Below are positions 16,841 through 25,487 of a stretch of DNA of 64,000 bases, piece by piece. The DNA comes from an uncultured Sulfitobacter sp. (GTDB lineage Bacteria; Pseudomonadota; Alphaproteobacteria; Rhodobacterales; Rhodobacteraceae), in assembly GCA_913060815.1 (NCBI GenBank), contig CAJXSZ010000008.1, positions 62,001-126,000 of the forward strand, given 5' to 3'. Made by a program: the position numbers and the translations under genes. Every line of letters starts with the position of its first letter. The stretch's first letter is position 1. A model generated the notes under the pieces. The model did no database searches, was not told where the DNA came from, and worked only from the letters and a program-made list of their open reading frames with translations.

Positions 16841-18354
16841 TCACTCATTCCTCTCAACGCCTTGTTTAAGCCTCTTACCGTTGCGGATGCTCCTACTTTG
16901 GCATCGGCATTCCCAAGTTTTGCCAGAACCTGCCCGATCGCTACAGCTGCCGCAGTCCGAAGCATTGCCTGCCAGGCTCTTTCATCATCATCCACAAAGC
17001 GTACGTTGAACGGATGATGTGCTGAGACTCGGATCACGATCTTCCGAGTGCCATCCTCAAGTTGACTATCAAGAATTCGCAGCCAGTCTTTCTCCGCATC
17101 GTCAGTCGTCGGTTGGACGTGAACTTCCCATGCCTGCCCATCTATCCTTGCAGTGAAAACCTCATCCGCTAGTGCAAGAACAGCGGCATCTTCTTCCTCA
17201 GCTACAGTTTTCAATTGGATGTCATCTGGTTCGGCAGCCGCTGCCATTCCCCGCTCAGCGTCACGAGCCGTTTCCTGAGCCGCTTTCTGAACGACTCTTT
17301 CTAGATCAAGCTTCGACTTCCGTGCCCGGAAGTCATCAGCCTGTTTGAGGAGAGGGATAGGGCTTTCAGCGAGGCGATCCTTTAAGAGTTCCAAAAATGC
17401 ATCTTGCTCCTCCTCTTCCCATTGAAATCCATCCTTCGTATGTGAGACGTCGAACCCTTCGAGTTCAAGCTCGCCAAACAAGCGTTGACGACGAAAGCTG
17501 TTAGGACTTCCGAAGATCAAAGAAGGCTTAAATCCCTCATCCCCACTTCCTTGTATTAGTCGACCGCGGCGGAAAAGCGCAAAGCCAGCTCGACGGGTCC
17601 GGGCCGTCGCAAAGAGAGCGGCAAACCCCTTAGCGCTTTTTCCTTCGCCAAAGTCAAAATCGATCTCTTTGCGCCAGTAGATAGGCTCCGCATCCTTGTC
17701 CCAGTCCGGAGGCTGTTGAAGGACGATGGGTTCGTCTATTTCAAGAGTTTCACCTTTTACGACAAGATTTAGCCAACCTTCTCGAAGAAATTGCCGGTAG
17801 ATGTCGGTTAGGTGCTCCTTGATTTTTCCAAGCGTCTTTGTGCGAGGAATGCGAACAACATCTCTGAGCTCAACAACGGTATAGTGAGCGTCTTTTCCTG
17901 AGTTCCTCTCTTCAGCAATTAGCTCCTCTGTCGAGCTACTTACGATGCTTGCAACATCAAAGCTGACCGTTCTTTCGACAACTTCTCCAAGTGCTTTAGT
18001 GCGCACCGACCACCGGGGTGCGAACCAGCAAGCAGCCGATTTCATACCCATGCCAAACTCAGACAGACCTGATGCATCTTCAGGTGCTTGGGCGGGACGA
18101 AAAGCACGCGGAAACTCTACTAGCGGAATGCCAGCGGCGTTGTCAGAAATTCTCATGACCCTGTTGTCGTCTATGTCAATTTTGACCGTGAGGCTGTTTG
18201 AGCCGAGTGCCGCCAACGCTTCGCGGTTAGCTTGAAAACTCTGCACCGCGTTGTCTACAAATTCGGCAATCGCAAACCATTCTTTGTAGTTTAGATGTTT
18301 GAAAATGCCGAGGACGCTGACTCCCGGATTGATTGGAACCTTTGGACTACTCAT
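16837..18354 (-). CDS. GHKL ATPase of MORC/MutL-like type (restriction component)
   Basis: A 505-residue protein with the Bergerat ATP-binding motifs: EFVDNAVQS (N box, 31-39), DNAAGI (71-76) and SEFGMGMKSA (98-107). An S5-like domain follows and then a charged C-terminal region. This architecture matches the bacterial MORC relatives that sit in restriction-modification operons with Z1 proteins, thought to clamp or remodel DNA in an ATP-dependent way. It starts 9 bases after the methylase stop and overlaps the Z1 gene by 4 bases. Confidence 0.88.
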   Translation of the reverse strand: MSSPKVPINPGVSVLGIFKHLNYKEWFAIAEFVDNAVQSFQANREALAALGSNSLTVKIDIDDNRVMRISDNAAGIPLVEFPRAFRPAQAPEDASGLSEFGMGMKSAACWFAPRWSVRTKALGEVVERTVSFDVASIVSSSTEELIAEERNSGKDAHYTVVELRDVVRIPRTKTLGKIKEHLTDIYRQFLREGWLNLVVKGETLEIDEPIVLQQPPDWDKDAEPIYWRKEIDFDFGEGKSAKGFAALFATARTRRAGFALFRRGRLIQGSGDEGFKPSLIFGSPNSFRRQRLFGELELEGFDVSHTKDGFQWEEEEQDAFLELLKDRLAESPIPLLKQADDFRARKSKLDLERVVQKAAQETARDAERGMAAAAEPDDIQLKTVAEEEDAAVLALADEVFTARIDGQAWEVHVQPTTDDAEKDWLRILDSQLEDGTRKIVIRVSAHHPFNVRFVDDDERAWQAMLRTAAAVAIGQVLAKLGNADAKVGASATVRGLNKALRGMSE

Positions 18355-18363
18355 TACTATGTC

Positions 18364-19656
18364 TCAATGTATCGTAGGGTTAGGGCTGTCGTGCCCTAGC
18401 AAGCGAGAGGCAACTGCTTGAATTACATCGACATTAACTGCATTTCCCAATGCCTTGTATGCTGCCTGACGGGTCTTAGGCATGTGTTCGAATGAGCCCA
18501 TGCTTTGAAGCCGAGCACATTCCCGAACCGTCATATATCGTTCCTCCCAACCGATAACTGGAACCTGACTAGAGGTTAACGCTACGAGCGAAGGTGCGAC
18601 TGTCGGTCGTTTCACCCGGATTCCGGAAGCTCTAAACTGAATTATGCCTTTGCGAATTTCTCGGGGCCCGTCTTTCCAGTTCCATTCCAGCTTCTGAAAG
18701 CTGGGGGCGAAGGGATGGATGGAAGGTAGCCAGGCATCGAAAGATGCTGGGTCAAAACCATAGAGTTCCCTGTTCTGCGCTATGAATCGCTCCTTCCAAC
18801 CTGGGAATTTTGATTGGTTAGTCTTCGCGTAAGGTGGCAGGTTTTCCCAATCATCTTCGTAGTGACCATTTAGTAGTTCCCCAAAAGAACCCCGAAGCCC
18901 TTTCAAGGCATGGGGAGGCAGGGAACTCGGCGTATGGCCTACGTAGGGGTAGCTGGCCCCAAACTCTTTGGCCCAAATTGGGAAAGAAGGCATCGGCATG
19001 TCCTCGGGGTAGATGTCGAGAAAGCGCTGCCATGCATCGAGATAGGCGATGAAAGTGTCAGGCAGGTATTTTGCATCATTTGGGCGTTCTTCAAGGATTT
19101 CACGAATATCTAACTCATCACGCGAACGGCGTCGGCCTGGCCAAACAAATTCTGATAATGACTCTTTGCCTTGTTTGGCGACAATAATCGCACGCTCACG
19201 AACTTGCGGCACACCAAACATATGAGGCGAAAGAAGCGTCGATTTAACATCGTAACCGATTTTGGTAAGTTCCGCCTCCATTCCAGCCCAAGTTCTACCT
19301 CCTTCGTGACGTAGTAGGTTAGGGACGTTTTCTAGAATGACATGACCGGGGCGTCGAAACTTAAGAATGCGCAGAACATCGTCAAACAACGTTCCAGAGC
19401 CCGGATAATCCCGCCCAAGCTGGGCTCCCGCTTTCGAGAAAGGTTGACATGGAAAACCTGCACACAACATGTCATGCTTTGGAATTTCATCGACGGGTAC
19501 TTTTGTGACATCGCCTCTCGGGCGTATGCCGTGGTTCAGCTCATATAAATCGATAAGTTCGGAATTTAGCTCAGAAGCCAAAACACAATCATGACCAAGA
19601 TTTGCAAGCGCGCGATGGAAGCCTCCCAAACCCGCAAAAAGATCAATAAATTTCAT
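18364..19656 (-). CDS. dcm: DNA (cytosine-5)-methyltransferase (modification component)
   Basis: A 430-residue C5 methylase with all key motifs in order: FAGLGGFHRA (AdoMet, 7-16), GFPCQPFS with catalytic C70, ENVPNL (109-114), QVRERAII (151-158), then a variable target-recognition region, and RECARLQSM plus YKALGNAVN at the end. It would protect host DNA at the site read by the system; the recognition sequence cannot be predicted here. First gene of the operon methylase - GHKL - Z1 - nuclease. Confidence 0.93.
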   Translation of the reverse strand: MKFIDLFAGLGGFHRALANLGHDCVLASELNSELIDLYELNHGIRPRGDVTKVPVDEIPKHDMLCAGFPCQPFSKAGAQLGRDYPGSGTLFDDVLRILKFRRPGHVILENVPNLLRHEGGRTWAGMEAELTKIGYDVKSTLLSPHMFGVPQVRERAIIVAKQGKESLSEFVWPGRRRSRDELDIREILEERPNDAKYLPDTFIAYLDAWQRFLDIYPEDMPMPSFPIWAKEFGASYPYVGHTPSSLPPHALKGLRGSFGELLNGHYEDDWENLPPYAKTNQSKFPGWKERFIAQNRELYGFDPASFDAWLPSIHPFAPSFQKLEWNWKDGPREIRKGIIQFRASGIRVKRPTVAPSLVALTSSQVPVIGWEERYMTVRECARLQSMGSFEHMPKTRQAAYKALGNAVNVDVIQAVASRLLGHDSPNPTIH

Positions 19657-19742
19657 CGGTACCTCGAGCTAATTTGCGCAAAGCGCTCTGAAATTTCCGT
19701 CCAATTACTCAAAAATGGATCGATTGCCGGCTGACAAAGGGG

Positions 19743-20039
19743 TTAGTCATTTGCAAGCCTCTGCAATCTACGGCTGAAAAAGTGGAGTGTGAAGACTGAA
19801 CCCGTCAATATCGGAACAAGAATTCCCGCAAGAACCACCAGAGTAATTTGCACCGCGATCAACCAACCCGCATCAATGGTGTAATCGAAAAGCCGAAATC
19901 GCAGAAACCCCACTAGATAGAAGACGCAAACAGCAGCGTGAATTGTGTATAGAGGTGCGAGCGGTTCGATTGCTTCGCGGCATGCACGATCTAACGCGGC
20001 CTGCCTCACGCGCCGCCAGTGCTTGGTTGGTCCCTTCAT
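19743..20039 (-). CDS. Small two-helix membrane protein, unknown
   Basis: A 98-residue protein with a basic N-terminus and two hydrophobic segments about residues 28-48 and 60-86. No family recognised. It starts 3 bases after the stop of the upstream XRE repressor gene, so the two are one transcript. Such a repressor plus small membrane protein might be part of island maintenance, but nothing in the sequence decides this. Confidence 0.6.
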   Translation of the reverse strand: MKGPTKHWRRVRQAALDRACREAIEPLAPLYTIHAAVCVFYLVGFLRFRLFDYTIDAGWLIAVQITLVVLAGILVPILTGSVFTLHFFSRRLQRLAND

Positions 20040-20042
20040 GAT

Positions 20043-20465
20043 TTACTCCCTTACTAGCTCGATCCAAGTGTGAACGTCATCATCCGTCACTTCCCGCCCT
20101 TCAACCTGGGACTGATACCAGCGGGCGACGATGGCCCCGCGTTTTTCGCTTTTGATCTTGATGGCTTCTTGATTGAGGTGCTGGTCGAGCGAGGTCTCGA
20201 TCCTCTTGAGTGCGTCAAAGTCATGGGCTGCGCGGACCGCTTTGGTCCCTAACAGTATCCAGGCGGCGTCCACGTCGAACCGATCAGCCATGGCGACCAG
20301 TGCTTCAACCGGCAAGCCGCGCTGGCCCTTTTCATAGCTGTGATATGCGCGATGAGAGACCCCAATCGCCTCTGCCATGGCGGTTTGAGTCAGGCCGACT
20401 TCATTGCGCGCAATCGCAAGGCGCGCACCCATGGAAGTGAAGACAGACTTAGAATCCTGCGCCAT
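20043..20465 (-). CDS. XRE-family repressor of the island
   Basis: A 140-residue regulator. MGARLAIARNEVGLTQTAMA...VSHRAYHSYEKGQRG is a classic Cro/CI helix-turn-helix at residues about 10-55, followed by a helical C-terminal dimerisation part. AGGAAA lies 7 bases before the ATG at 20465; the longer in-frame start lacks a site. It is divergent from the Xis-like and integrase genes, and the intervening region carries palindromes suited to it, so it probably keeps excision genes off and controls itself. Confidence 0.8.
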   Translation of the reverse strand: MAQDSKSVFTSMGARLAIARNEVGLTQTAMAEAIGVSHRAYHSYEKGQRGLPVEALVAMADRFDVDAAWILLGTKAVRAAHDFDALKRIETSLDQHLNQEAIKIKSEKRGAIVARWYQSQVEGREVTDDDVHTWIELVRE

Positions 20466-20479
20466 GCAAGGTTTCCTAT

Positions 20480-20555
20480 TGACGAAACCGTCACATCGCG
20501 CGAAACTGCACAAAATGACGTATAATTACATTCATTACCATCTGACCACGTCAGA
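20480..20555. promoter_or_regulatory. Repressor operator array and promoter between the repressor and xis/int
   Basis: Two palindromes share a TGAC core: TGACG-AAAC-CGTCA (20480-20493) and TCTGAC-CAC-GTCAGA (20541-20555). A further TGACG half-site is at 20516-20520, directly before TATAAT (20521-20526), a perfect -10 hexamer for + strand transcription. No good -35 is seen, consistent with a promoter that needs help. The layout fits a lysogeny-type switch. Confidence 0.6.
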
Positions 20556-20619
20556 AGGTGCGGAACAAGCGATTCCATGCGTACAGGAAATTCAACCCGA
20601 ACGGACAAGGATGACTGAA

Positions 20620-20967
20620 ATGGCAGAAATCGACAAAACCGACAGCTCGCAAATCTTGGGGCTAGGGAAGACGCCAGCTCAATGGGTTCAGATCATGGCT
20701 GAGCGAGAGATTGAGATTTCTGAGCGCACACTGCGAGAGCGGGCAAACGAGACGGGTGCGTTCTATCGGCTTGGTCGCACTATGCTGATCACGCCCGAGC
20801 AGATCGACACTATTTTTGAAGGAGGTCAGTCATGCCGCTCGAAATCTACAAGAGGGGCCGGGTTTACTGGGCGAAAGGTTGGGTCGAATACAACGGCAGG
20901 CGCATCGCAGGCCCATACCGGCGAAGCACTAAGGCATCTACAGAAGCAGGCGCACGGGACTGGGTAG
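20620..20967 (+). CDS. Xis-like small DNA-binding protein
   Basis: A 115-residue protein upstream of the integrase. Residues about 12-65 (TPAQWVQIMAEREIEISERTLRERANETGAFYRLGRTMLITPEQID) resemble a winged or AlpA-like excisionase fold. AAGG lies 9 bases before the ATG at 20620; an ATG at 20611 abuts it. The last 45 codons overlap the integrase gene in another frame and give low-complexity, Ser/Thr/Gly-rich sequence, so the tail may not be functional. It likely directs excision. Confidence 0.6.
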   Translation: MAEIDKTDSSQILGLGKTPAQWVQIMAEREIEISERTLRERANETGAFYRLGRTMLITPEQIDTIFEGGQSCRSKSTRGAGFTGRKVGSNTTAGASQAHTGEALRHLQKQAHGTG

Positions 20968-21926
20968 CTCGCGAAACAGAGGCACAGATTCACCGATACG
21001 TTTTCGGGGATGAACCGCGCATGACCTTTTCTGACGCGATCTTGATCTACAAAGCATCCCCGAAAGCGGCAAAACAGCTCATGCCAATCGTCGAAGAAAT
21101 TGGCGAACTGCCGTTGTCCGCGATCTCAGGCAGGATGCTCAAAGAACTAGGGCCAAAGTTGAAGCCAGATGCCTGCACGGACACATGGTGGCGGGAAATT
21201 GTCACGCCCGCTAGTGCAGTGATCAATAATGCCCATGATTTGAAGAACACGCCAATGATCCGCGTAAAGGCATACGACAACTTTGAGCGGATCGCTCAAG
21301 ACAAGCGACGTAATAGACCGAGTCGTGTGGAGCGAAAACCAGCGGACAAAGAGTGGATCGATGCGTTTTGCAGGGCTGCTGATCCATACAATGCTGCATT
21401 GGTGCGCTTCATGTTTGAGACGGCGGCGCGGATTGATCAGGCTATTTCGATTGAACCAGACGATCTGCGGCCCGCCGAAAACAAGGTCAGGGTGAAGGCA
21501 CAGAAAGGTCATCCCGAAAGTTGGATCACCGTTTCCCCACAGATGATGGACGAGTTGCTGGCCTTGCCAGCCAAGCGACCCAAGAACCGCAAGACTGGCA
21601 GGCTCATGAAACCGCGCGTGTTCGGCTATGGCAGCTCGACAGGCTATAACACGCGATGGAAGACCATCTGCAAACGGGCAGGCATCCCATACATATCCGC
21701 ACATCCTGCAGGACGGCACGGGTTCTTCACCGAGTTGGTTGTCCGCCAAGGCGTCGATCCGGTCACCGCAGCCAAGGCGGGCCCGTGGTCCGACCCTAAT
21801 TTGCCCATGCGTATCTATGCCCATGCGGAGACCGATGAGGCCGATGTCAGAGCCCGTTTTCGTACAAACTATGTACAGGAGGAGCCTGTACAAACACCCA
21901 AGCAACAGAAATCAAAGAAGGAATAG
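20832..21926 (+). CDS. int: Tyrosine-type site-specific integrase
   Basis: A 364-residue tyrosine recombinase with an AAGGAGG site before the ATG. The N-terminal arm-binding part covers about 1-60, the core-binding helices 60-170 and the catalytic domain after. Catalytic residues visible: R200 (ETAARIDQA), K225 (QKG), R295 in HPAGRHGFF, W319 replacing the second histidine, and nucleophile Y329 (RIYAHA). It ends 14 bases before the right attachment core. It would recombine the 14-bp core inside a tRNA-Arg anticodon arm. Confidence 0.93.
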   Translation: MPLEIYKRGRVYWAKGWVEYNGRRIAGPYRRSTKASTEAGARDWVARETEAQIHRYVFGDEPRMTFSDAILIYKASPKAAKQLMPIVEEIGELPLSAISGRMLKELGPKLKPDACTDTWWREIVTPASAVINNAHDLKNTPMIRVKAYDNFERIAQDKRRNRPSRVERKPADKEWIDAFCRAADPYNAALVRFMFETAARIDQAISIEPDDLRPAENKVRVKAQKGHPESWITVSPQMMDELLALPAKRPKNRKTGRLMKPRVFGYGSSTGYNTRWKTICKRAGIPYISAHPAGRHGFFTELVVRQGVDPVTAAKAGPWSDPNLPMRIYAHAETDEADVRARFRTNYVQEEPVQTPKQQKSKKE

Positions 21927-21940
21927 CGCTATGAACGGTT

Positions 21941-21954
21941 CCCTCCTAAGGGGC
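21941..21954 (+). repeat. Right attachment core (14 bp)
   Basis: CCCTCCTAAGGGGC, the same as 8438-8451. To its right TGC continues into chromosomal sequence, 11 bases before the putA stop codon. Confidence 0.8.
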
Positions 21955-21965
21955 TGCTAAGGGAG

Positions 21966-24900
21966 TTAGGCCGAGGCGCCGAGGAGGGCGGCGTTGCCGC
22001 CTGAGGCGGTTGTGTCTACGCAGACGTGGCGCTCGGTGCGGACGCGGGCGGTGTCGGGCAGGCCGCGTAGCAGGGGGATGATCGGACCTGTGCGTTTGGC
22101 AAGTGCTTGCTCGTAGCTGCGCGCGGTGTCCACGTCGCCCCACCATAGGATGCCGCCGTATTCGGGGCCAGTCGTTAGGCTTTCGGGACTGATGTTGCCT
22201 GTTGCCATCACTGCGACGCCGCCCAAGGCATCCACGGCGCGTTTTTGTGCCTCGGCGGTCTGGCGTGTTGGGCCTGCGCACAAGAGGGCGGCGCGGGGCA
22301 GGGTGGAGAGGCGGTTGCTCTCGCCCGTGGGGCCGGGAAGTGACAGGGTGTCGATGGGCGTCCTGCTGTGGGGCGGAAGAGCTGGCAGGCTGCCTGCGGT
22401 CTCCCATGGGGGAGAGAGTTCGGCCAGATCAGGCGCTGCAAAACGCGGCAGATAGTTGGGGCCGCCCGCTTTGGGGCCTGTGCCCGAGAGGCCCTCACCG
22501 CCGAAGGGCTGCGAGCCTACAATGGCGCCGATCTGGTTGCGGTTGATATAGATGTTACCTGCCTCGATCCGCTCGGACACATATTGCACGCGGTCGTCAA
22601 TGCGGGTGTGCAGGCCGAACGTCAGGCCATAGCCTGTGGCGTTGATGGCGTTGATAACCTTGTCCAACTCGTTTGATTTGAATGTTACCACATGCAGAAC
22701 GGGGCCGAAGATTTCACGCTCCAGATCGCTGATTGCGTCGAGTTTGATAATCGTTGGCGCGATGTAGGTGCCATGATCAGGTGTGGAAAGCTCCGCGATA
22801 AGACGACCCTCGCGGCGCGCCGTCTCGATATGGGCGGCGATGCCTGTGCGGGCGGCCTCATCAATGACGGGGCCGACATCTGTGCTCAGGTGCCACGGGT
22901 CGCCGATGTGCAGGGCCTGCATCGCGCCGATGAGCATGCGCTGGAAATCTTCGGCGACGTCCTCTTGGACATAGAGACAACGCAGAGCGGAGCAGCGCTG
23001 GCCAGCTGACTGGAAGGCGCTTTCCACGATGGCTTGGACCGCCTGCTCGGGCAGGGCGGTGGAATCGACGATCATGGCGTTGAGGCCGCCCGTCTCCGCG
23101 ATGAGCGGCGTACCGGGGGCGCAATGATCGGCCATCGTGGCGCGGATGCGCTGGGCCGTGGCGGTCGAACCTGTAAAGGCCACGCCGTTGATACGCGGGT
23201 CGGATGTCAGTGCTGCACCGATATCGCCTGCACCCGGCAGAAACTGGAGCGCTGTGAGCGGCACGCCTGCTTCATGTAGGACTTGGGTCGCCATAAAGGT
23301 GATGAGCGGCGTCTGTTCTGCGGGTTTGGCGAGAACGGCGTTGCCTGCGGCGAGGGCGGCGCTGATCTGGCCCAGATAGATCGCAAAGGGCAGGTTCCAT
23401 GGCGAGATGCAGGTGAAGATACCTGCGGGCGGCATATTGGTTGCTTGGCCTGCGTAATAGCGCAGAAAGTCCACGCCTTCGCGCAGTTCGGCTACGCAGT
23501 CGGGCAGGAATTTACCCGCTTCCCGCGCCAGTAGGGCGAAAATCTCGCCGTAGCGTTTCTCATAAATGTCGGCGGCGCGCAGCAGGGCCGCGCGGCGTGT
23601 CGCAAGAGGGGCGTCCCACGGCCGGGCGGCGTCCAATGCGGCTGCCACATCTGCGGTGGTGGCGTTGTGGACCATGCCGGGGGAGGTGCCGCCCGTCGGG
23701 TTCTGCACCTCTTGCGCATCGCCGCCTTTAGTCCCGCCGACGATGATGGGTGTCGCCGTCCATGTGGCGGTGGCAAAGGGGGCGCGTGCGGCTTCCAACG
23801 CCTCTAGGGTGGGCGTGTGCGTAAGGTCGAAGCCCTTGGCATTCACGCGCTGGGGGCCGAAAATCTCGGGGCCGCGCGGGATGGTTGGAATGCTCTCTTC
23901 CAGTTTCGAGAAGGGATCGGCCGCGACAACCTCGGGGGCGACATCCTCGTCCACGATCTGGTTGACGAAGCTGGAGTTTGCGCCGTTCTCCAGCAAGCGG
24001 CGGACTAGATAGGCAAGCAGGTCTTTGTGCGCGCCCACAGGGGCGTAGATGCGGCAACGGCTGCCCTCTTGATCCAGCACGATGTTGTGCAGTGTCTCGC
24101 CCATGCCGTGCAGGCGCTGGAATTCATAGAGCTCTTTGTCCTGCCCCATGTGCAGTACAGCAGCGACAGTATGGGCGTTGTGGGTGGCGAATTGCGGATA
24201 AATACGATCGGTCATGCCGAGCAATCTGCGGGCATTGGCGATGTAGCTGACGTCTGTGGCGGCTTTGCGGGTGAAGACGGGAAAGCCATCGACACCTTCG
24301 ACTTGGGCGCGCTTGATCTCGGTGTCCCAATAGGCGCCTTTGACGAGGCGGACCATGATGCGGCGGTCATGGTGCGTGGCCATGTCATAAAGGGCGTCGA
24401 TGGTTGCGCCCGCACGCGGTCCGTAGGCCTGTACCACCACGCCGAAGCCGTCCCAGCCCGAGAGCGCAGGTTCACTCATCACGGCGTTGATCACGTCGAG
24501 CGAGAGGCCAAGGCGGTCGGCTTCTTCCGCATCTACATTCAGACCCATGCCAGCCGATTTGGCCAGCAGGCAGAGCGCGCGCAGGCGGGGCACGAGGTCT
24601 TTCATCACGCTGGCCTCTTGCGCCACCTCATAGCGCGGGTGCAGCGCGGAGAGTTTGACGGAGATGCCCGGATTTTTGCGGATGTCTTCGTGCGTGCAGC
24701 CCTTGGCGATTGAGGAGATCGCATCGGAATAGCTCAGATGGTAGCGACGCGCGTCACTTTCCGTGCGCGCAGCCTCGCCGAGCATATCGTATGAATAGGT
24801 ATAGCCCTTGGCCTCCATCCCGGCGGCGCGTTTCATCGCCGCTTTGATATCTTCGCCCAGCACGAACTGGCGTCCCATTTCCTTCATGGCGCGGGCGACG

Positions 24901-25379
24901 GCGCTGCGGATCACAGGTTCGCCCATGCGTTTGATCGCTGCGCGCAGGTGGCGCACTGGGCCGGGCTGCTCATCATCGAGCACGCGGCCCGTGAGCATGA
25001 GCGCCCAAGTGGAGGCGTTGACCATCGTGGAGGTGGAGTGGCCCAAGTGGCGGCCCCAGTCCGAGGGCGCGATCTTATCCTCAATGAGGGCGTCCATTGT
25101 CTCTGCGTCAGGCACGCGCAGCAGCGCCTCGGCCAGACACATCAGCGCCACACCTTCATCGGTGGAGAGGCCGTATTCGGCGAGGAAGACTTCCATCAGA
25201 CCAGGAGACGTGGTGCCGCGGATATCGCGCACAAGGCCAGCTGCCTTGGCAGTGATATCACGGCGGTCTTGCGCGCTCAGATTTGCGGTTTCAATCAGAG
25301 CGGCCAAAACGGTGTCGGGCTCGGCATATGTGCCTGTGTCGAGGTCAGCGCGCAGGGAAAGGGATGTGTCACGTGCCAT
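21966..25379 (-). CDS. putA: Bifunctional proline dehydrogenase / glutamate-semialdehyde dehydrogenase
   Basis: A 1137-residue two-domain enzyme that oxidises proline to glutamate. The proline dehydrogenase barrel covers about residues 100-480 (e.g. VQAYGPRAG, RLVKGAYWDTEIKRAQ), the aldehyde dehydrogenase domain about 530-1010 with AETGGLNAM (glutamate) and SAGQRCSALR (catalytic cysteine). There is no N-terminal ribbon-helix-helix domain, so it does not regulate itself; the divergent Lrp-type gene probably does. Start at 25379 has GGAG upstream; a longer frame adds 24 residues without a site. The island has inserted just past its stop. Confidence 0.95.
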   Translation of the reverse strand: MARDTSLSLRADLDTGTYAEPDTVLAALIETANLSAQDRRDITAKAAGLVRDIRGTTSPGLMEVFLAEYGLSTDEGVALMCLAEALLRVPDAETMDALIEDKIAPSDWGRHLGHSTSTMVNASTWALMLTGRVLDDEQPGPVRHLRAAIKRMGEPVIRSAVARAMKEMGRQFVLGEDIKAAMKRAAGMEAKGYTYSYDMLGEAARTESDARRYHLSYSDAISSIAKGCTHEDIRKNPGISVKLSALHPRYEVAQEASVMKDLVPRLRALCLLAKSAGMGLNVDAEEADRLGLSLDVINAVMSEPALSGWDGFGVVVQAYGPRAGATIDALYDMATHHDRRIMVRLVKGAYWDTEIKRAQVEGVDGFPVFTRKAATDVSYIANARRLLGMTDRIYPQFATHNAHTVAAVLHMGQDKELYEFQRLHGMGETLHNIVLDQEGSRCRIYAPVGAHKDLLAYLVRRLLENGANSSFVNQIVDEDVAPEVVAADPFSKLEESIPTIPRGPEIFGPQRVNAKGFDLTHTPTLEALEAARAPFATATWTATPIIVGGTKGGDAQEVQNPTGGTSPGMVHNATTADVAAALDAARPWDAPLATRRAALLRAADIYEKRYGEIFALLAREAGKFLPDCVAELREGVDFLRYYAGQATNMPPAGIFTCISPWNLPFAIYLGQISAALAAGNAVLAKPAEQTPLITFMATQVLHEAGVPLTALQFLPGAGDIGAALTSDPRINGVAFTGSTATAQRIRATMADHCAPGTPLIAETGGLNAMIVDSTALPEQAVQAIVESAFQSAGQRCSALRCLYVQEDVAEDFQRMLIGAMQALHIGDPWHLSTDVGPVIDEAARTGIAAHIETARREGRLIAELSTPDHGTYIAPTIIKLDAISDLEREIFGPVLHVVTFKSNELDKVINAINATGYGLTFGLHTRIDDRVQYVSERIEAGNIYINRNQIGAIVGSQPFGGEGLSGTGPKAGGPNYLPRFAAPDLAELSPPWETAGSLPALPPHSRTPIDTLSLPGPTGESNRLSTLPRAALLCAGPTRQTAEAQKRAVDALGGVAVMATGNISPESLTTGPEYGGILWWGDVDTARSYEQALAKRTGPIIPLLRGLPDTARVRTERHVCVDTTASGGNAALLGASA

Positions 25380-25487
25380 TTGGATGCTCCATAATGCGAT
25401 TTCGACTAGAATATCACGGTGTTTGCAGGCATGTTGACTGAAGAATGGCATAATGCAGGTCTAAAGGCGTTAATAAGGGGCGAAATC

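Larger units (their letters stand above)
8438..21954. mobile_element. Integrated mobilizable island (~13.5 kb) with MORC/Z1 restriction-modification cargo
   Basis: The segment is bounded by a perfect 14-bp direct repeat (8438-8451 and 21941-21954). It contains a tyrosine integrase beside the right end, a Xis-like protein, a repressor with operators, a relaxase module with MobC/B/D-like partners and an HTH replication-type protein, but no type IV secretion genes. That is the composition of an integrative mobilizable element needing a helper conjugative apparatus. Genes from about 11.5 to 20 kb are visibly richer in A+T than the flanks. Cargo is a defence operon plus an unknown pair. Confidence 0.85.

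Noticed and set aside
25434-25456. TTGACT...CATAAT as the putR promoter
   Set aside because: Spacer is only 9 bases, too short for sigma-70; not called.
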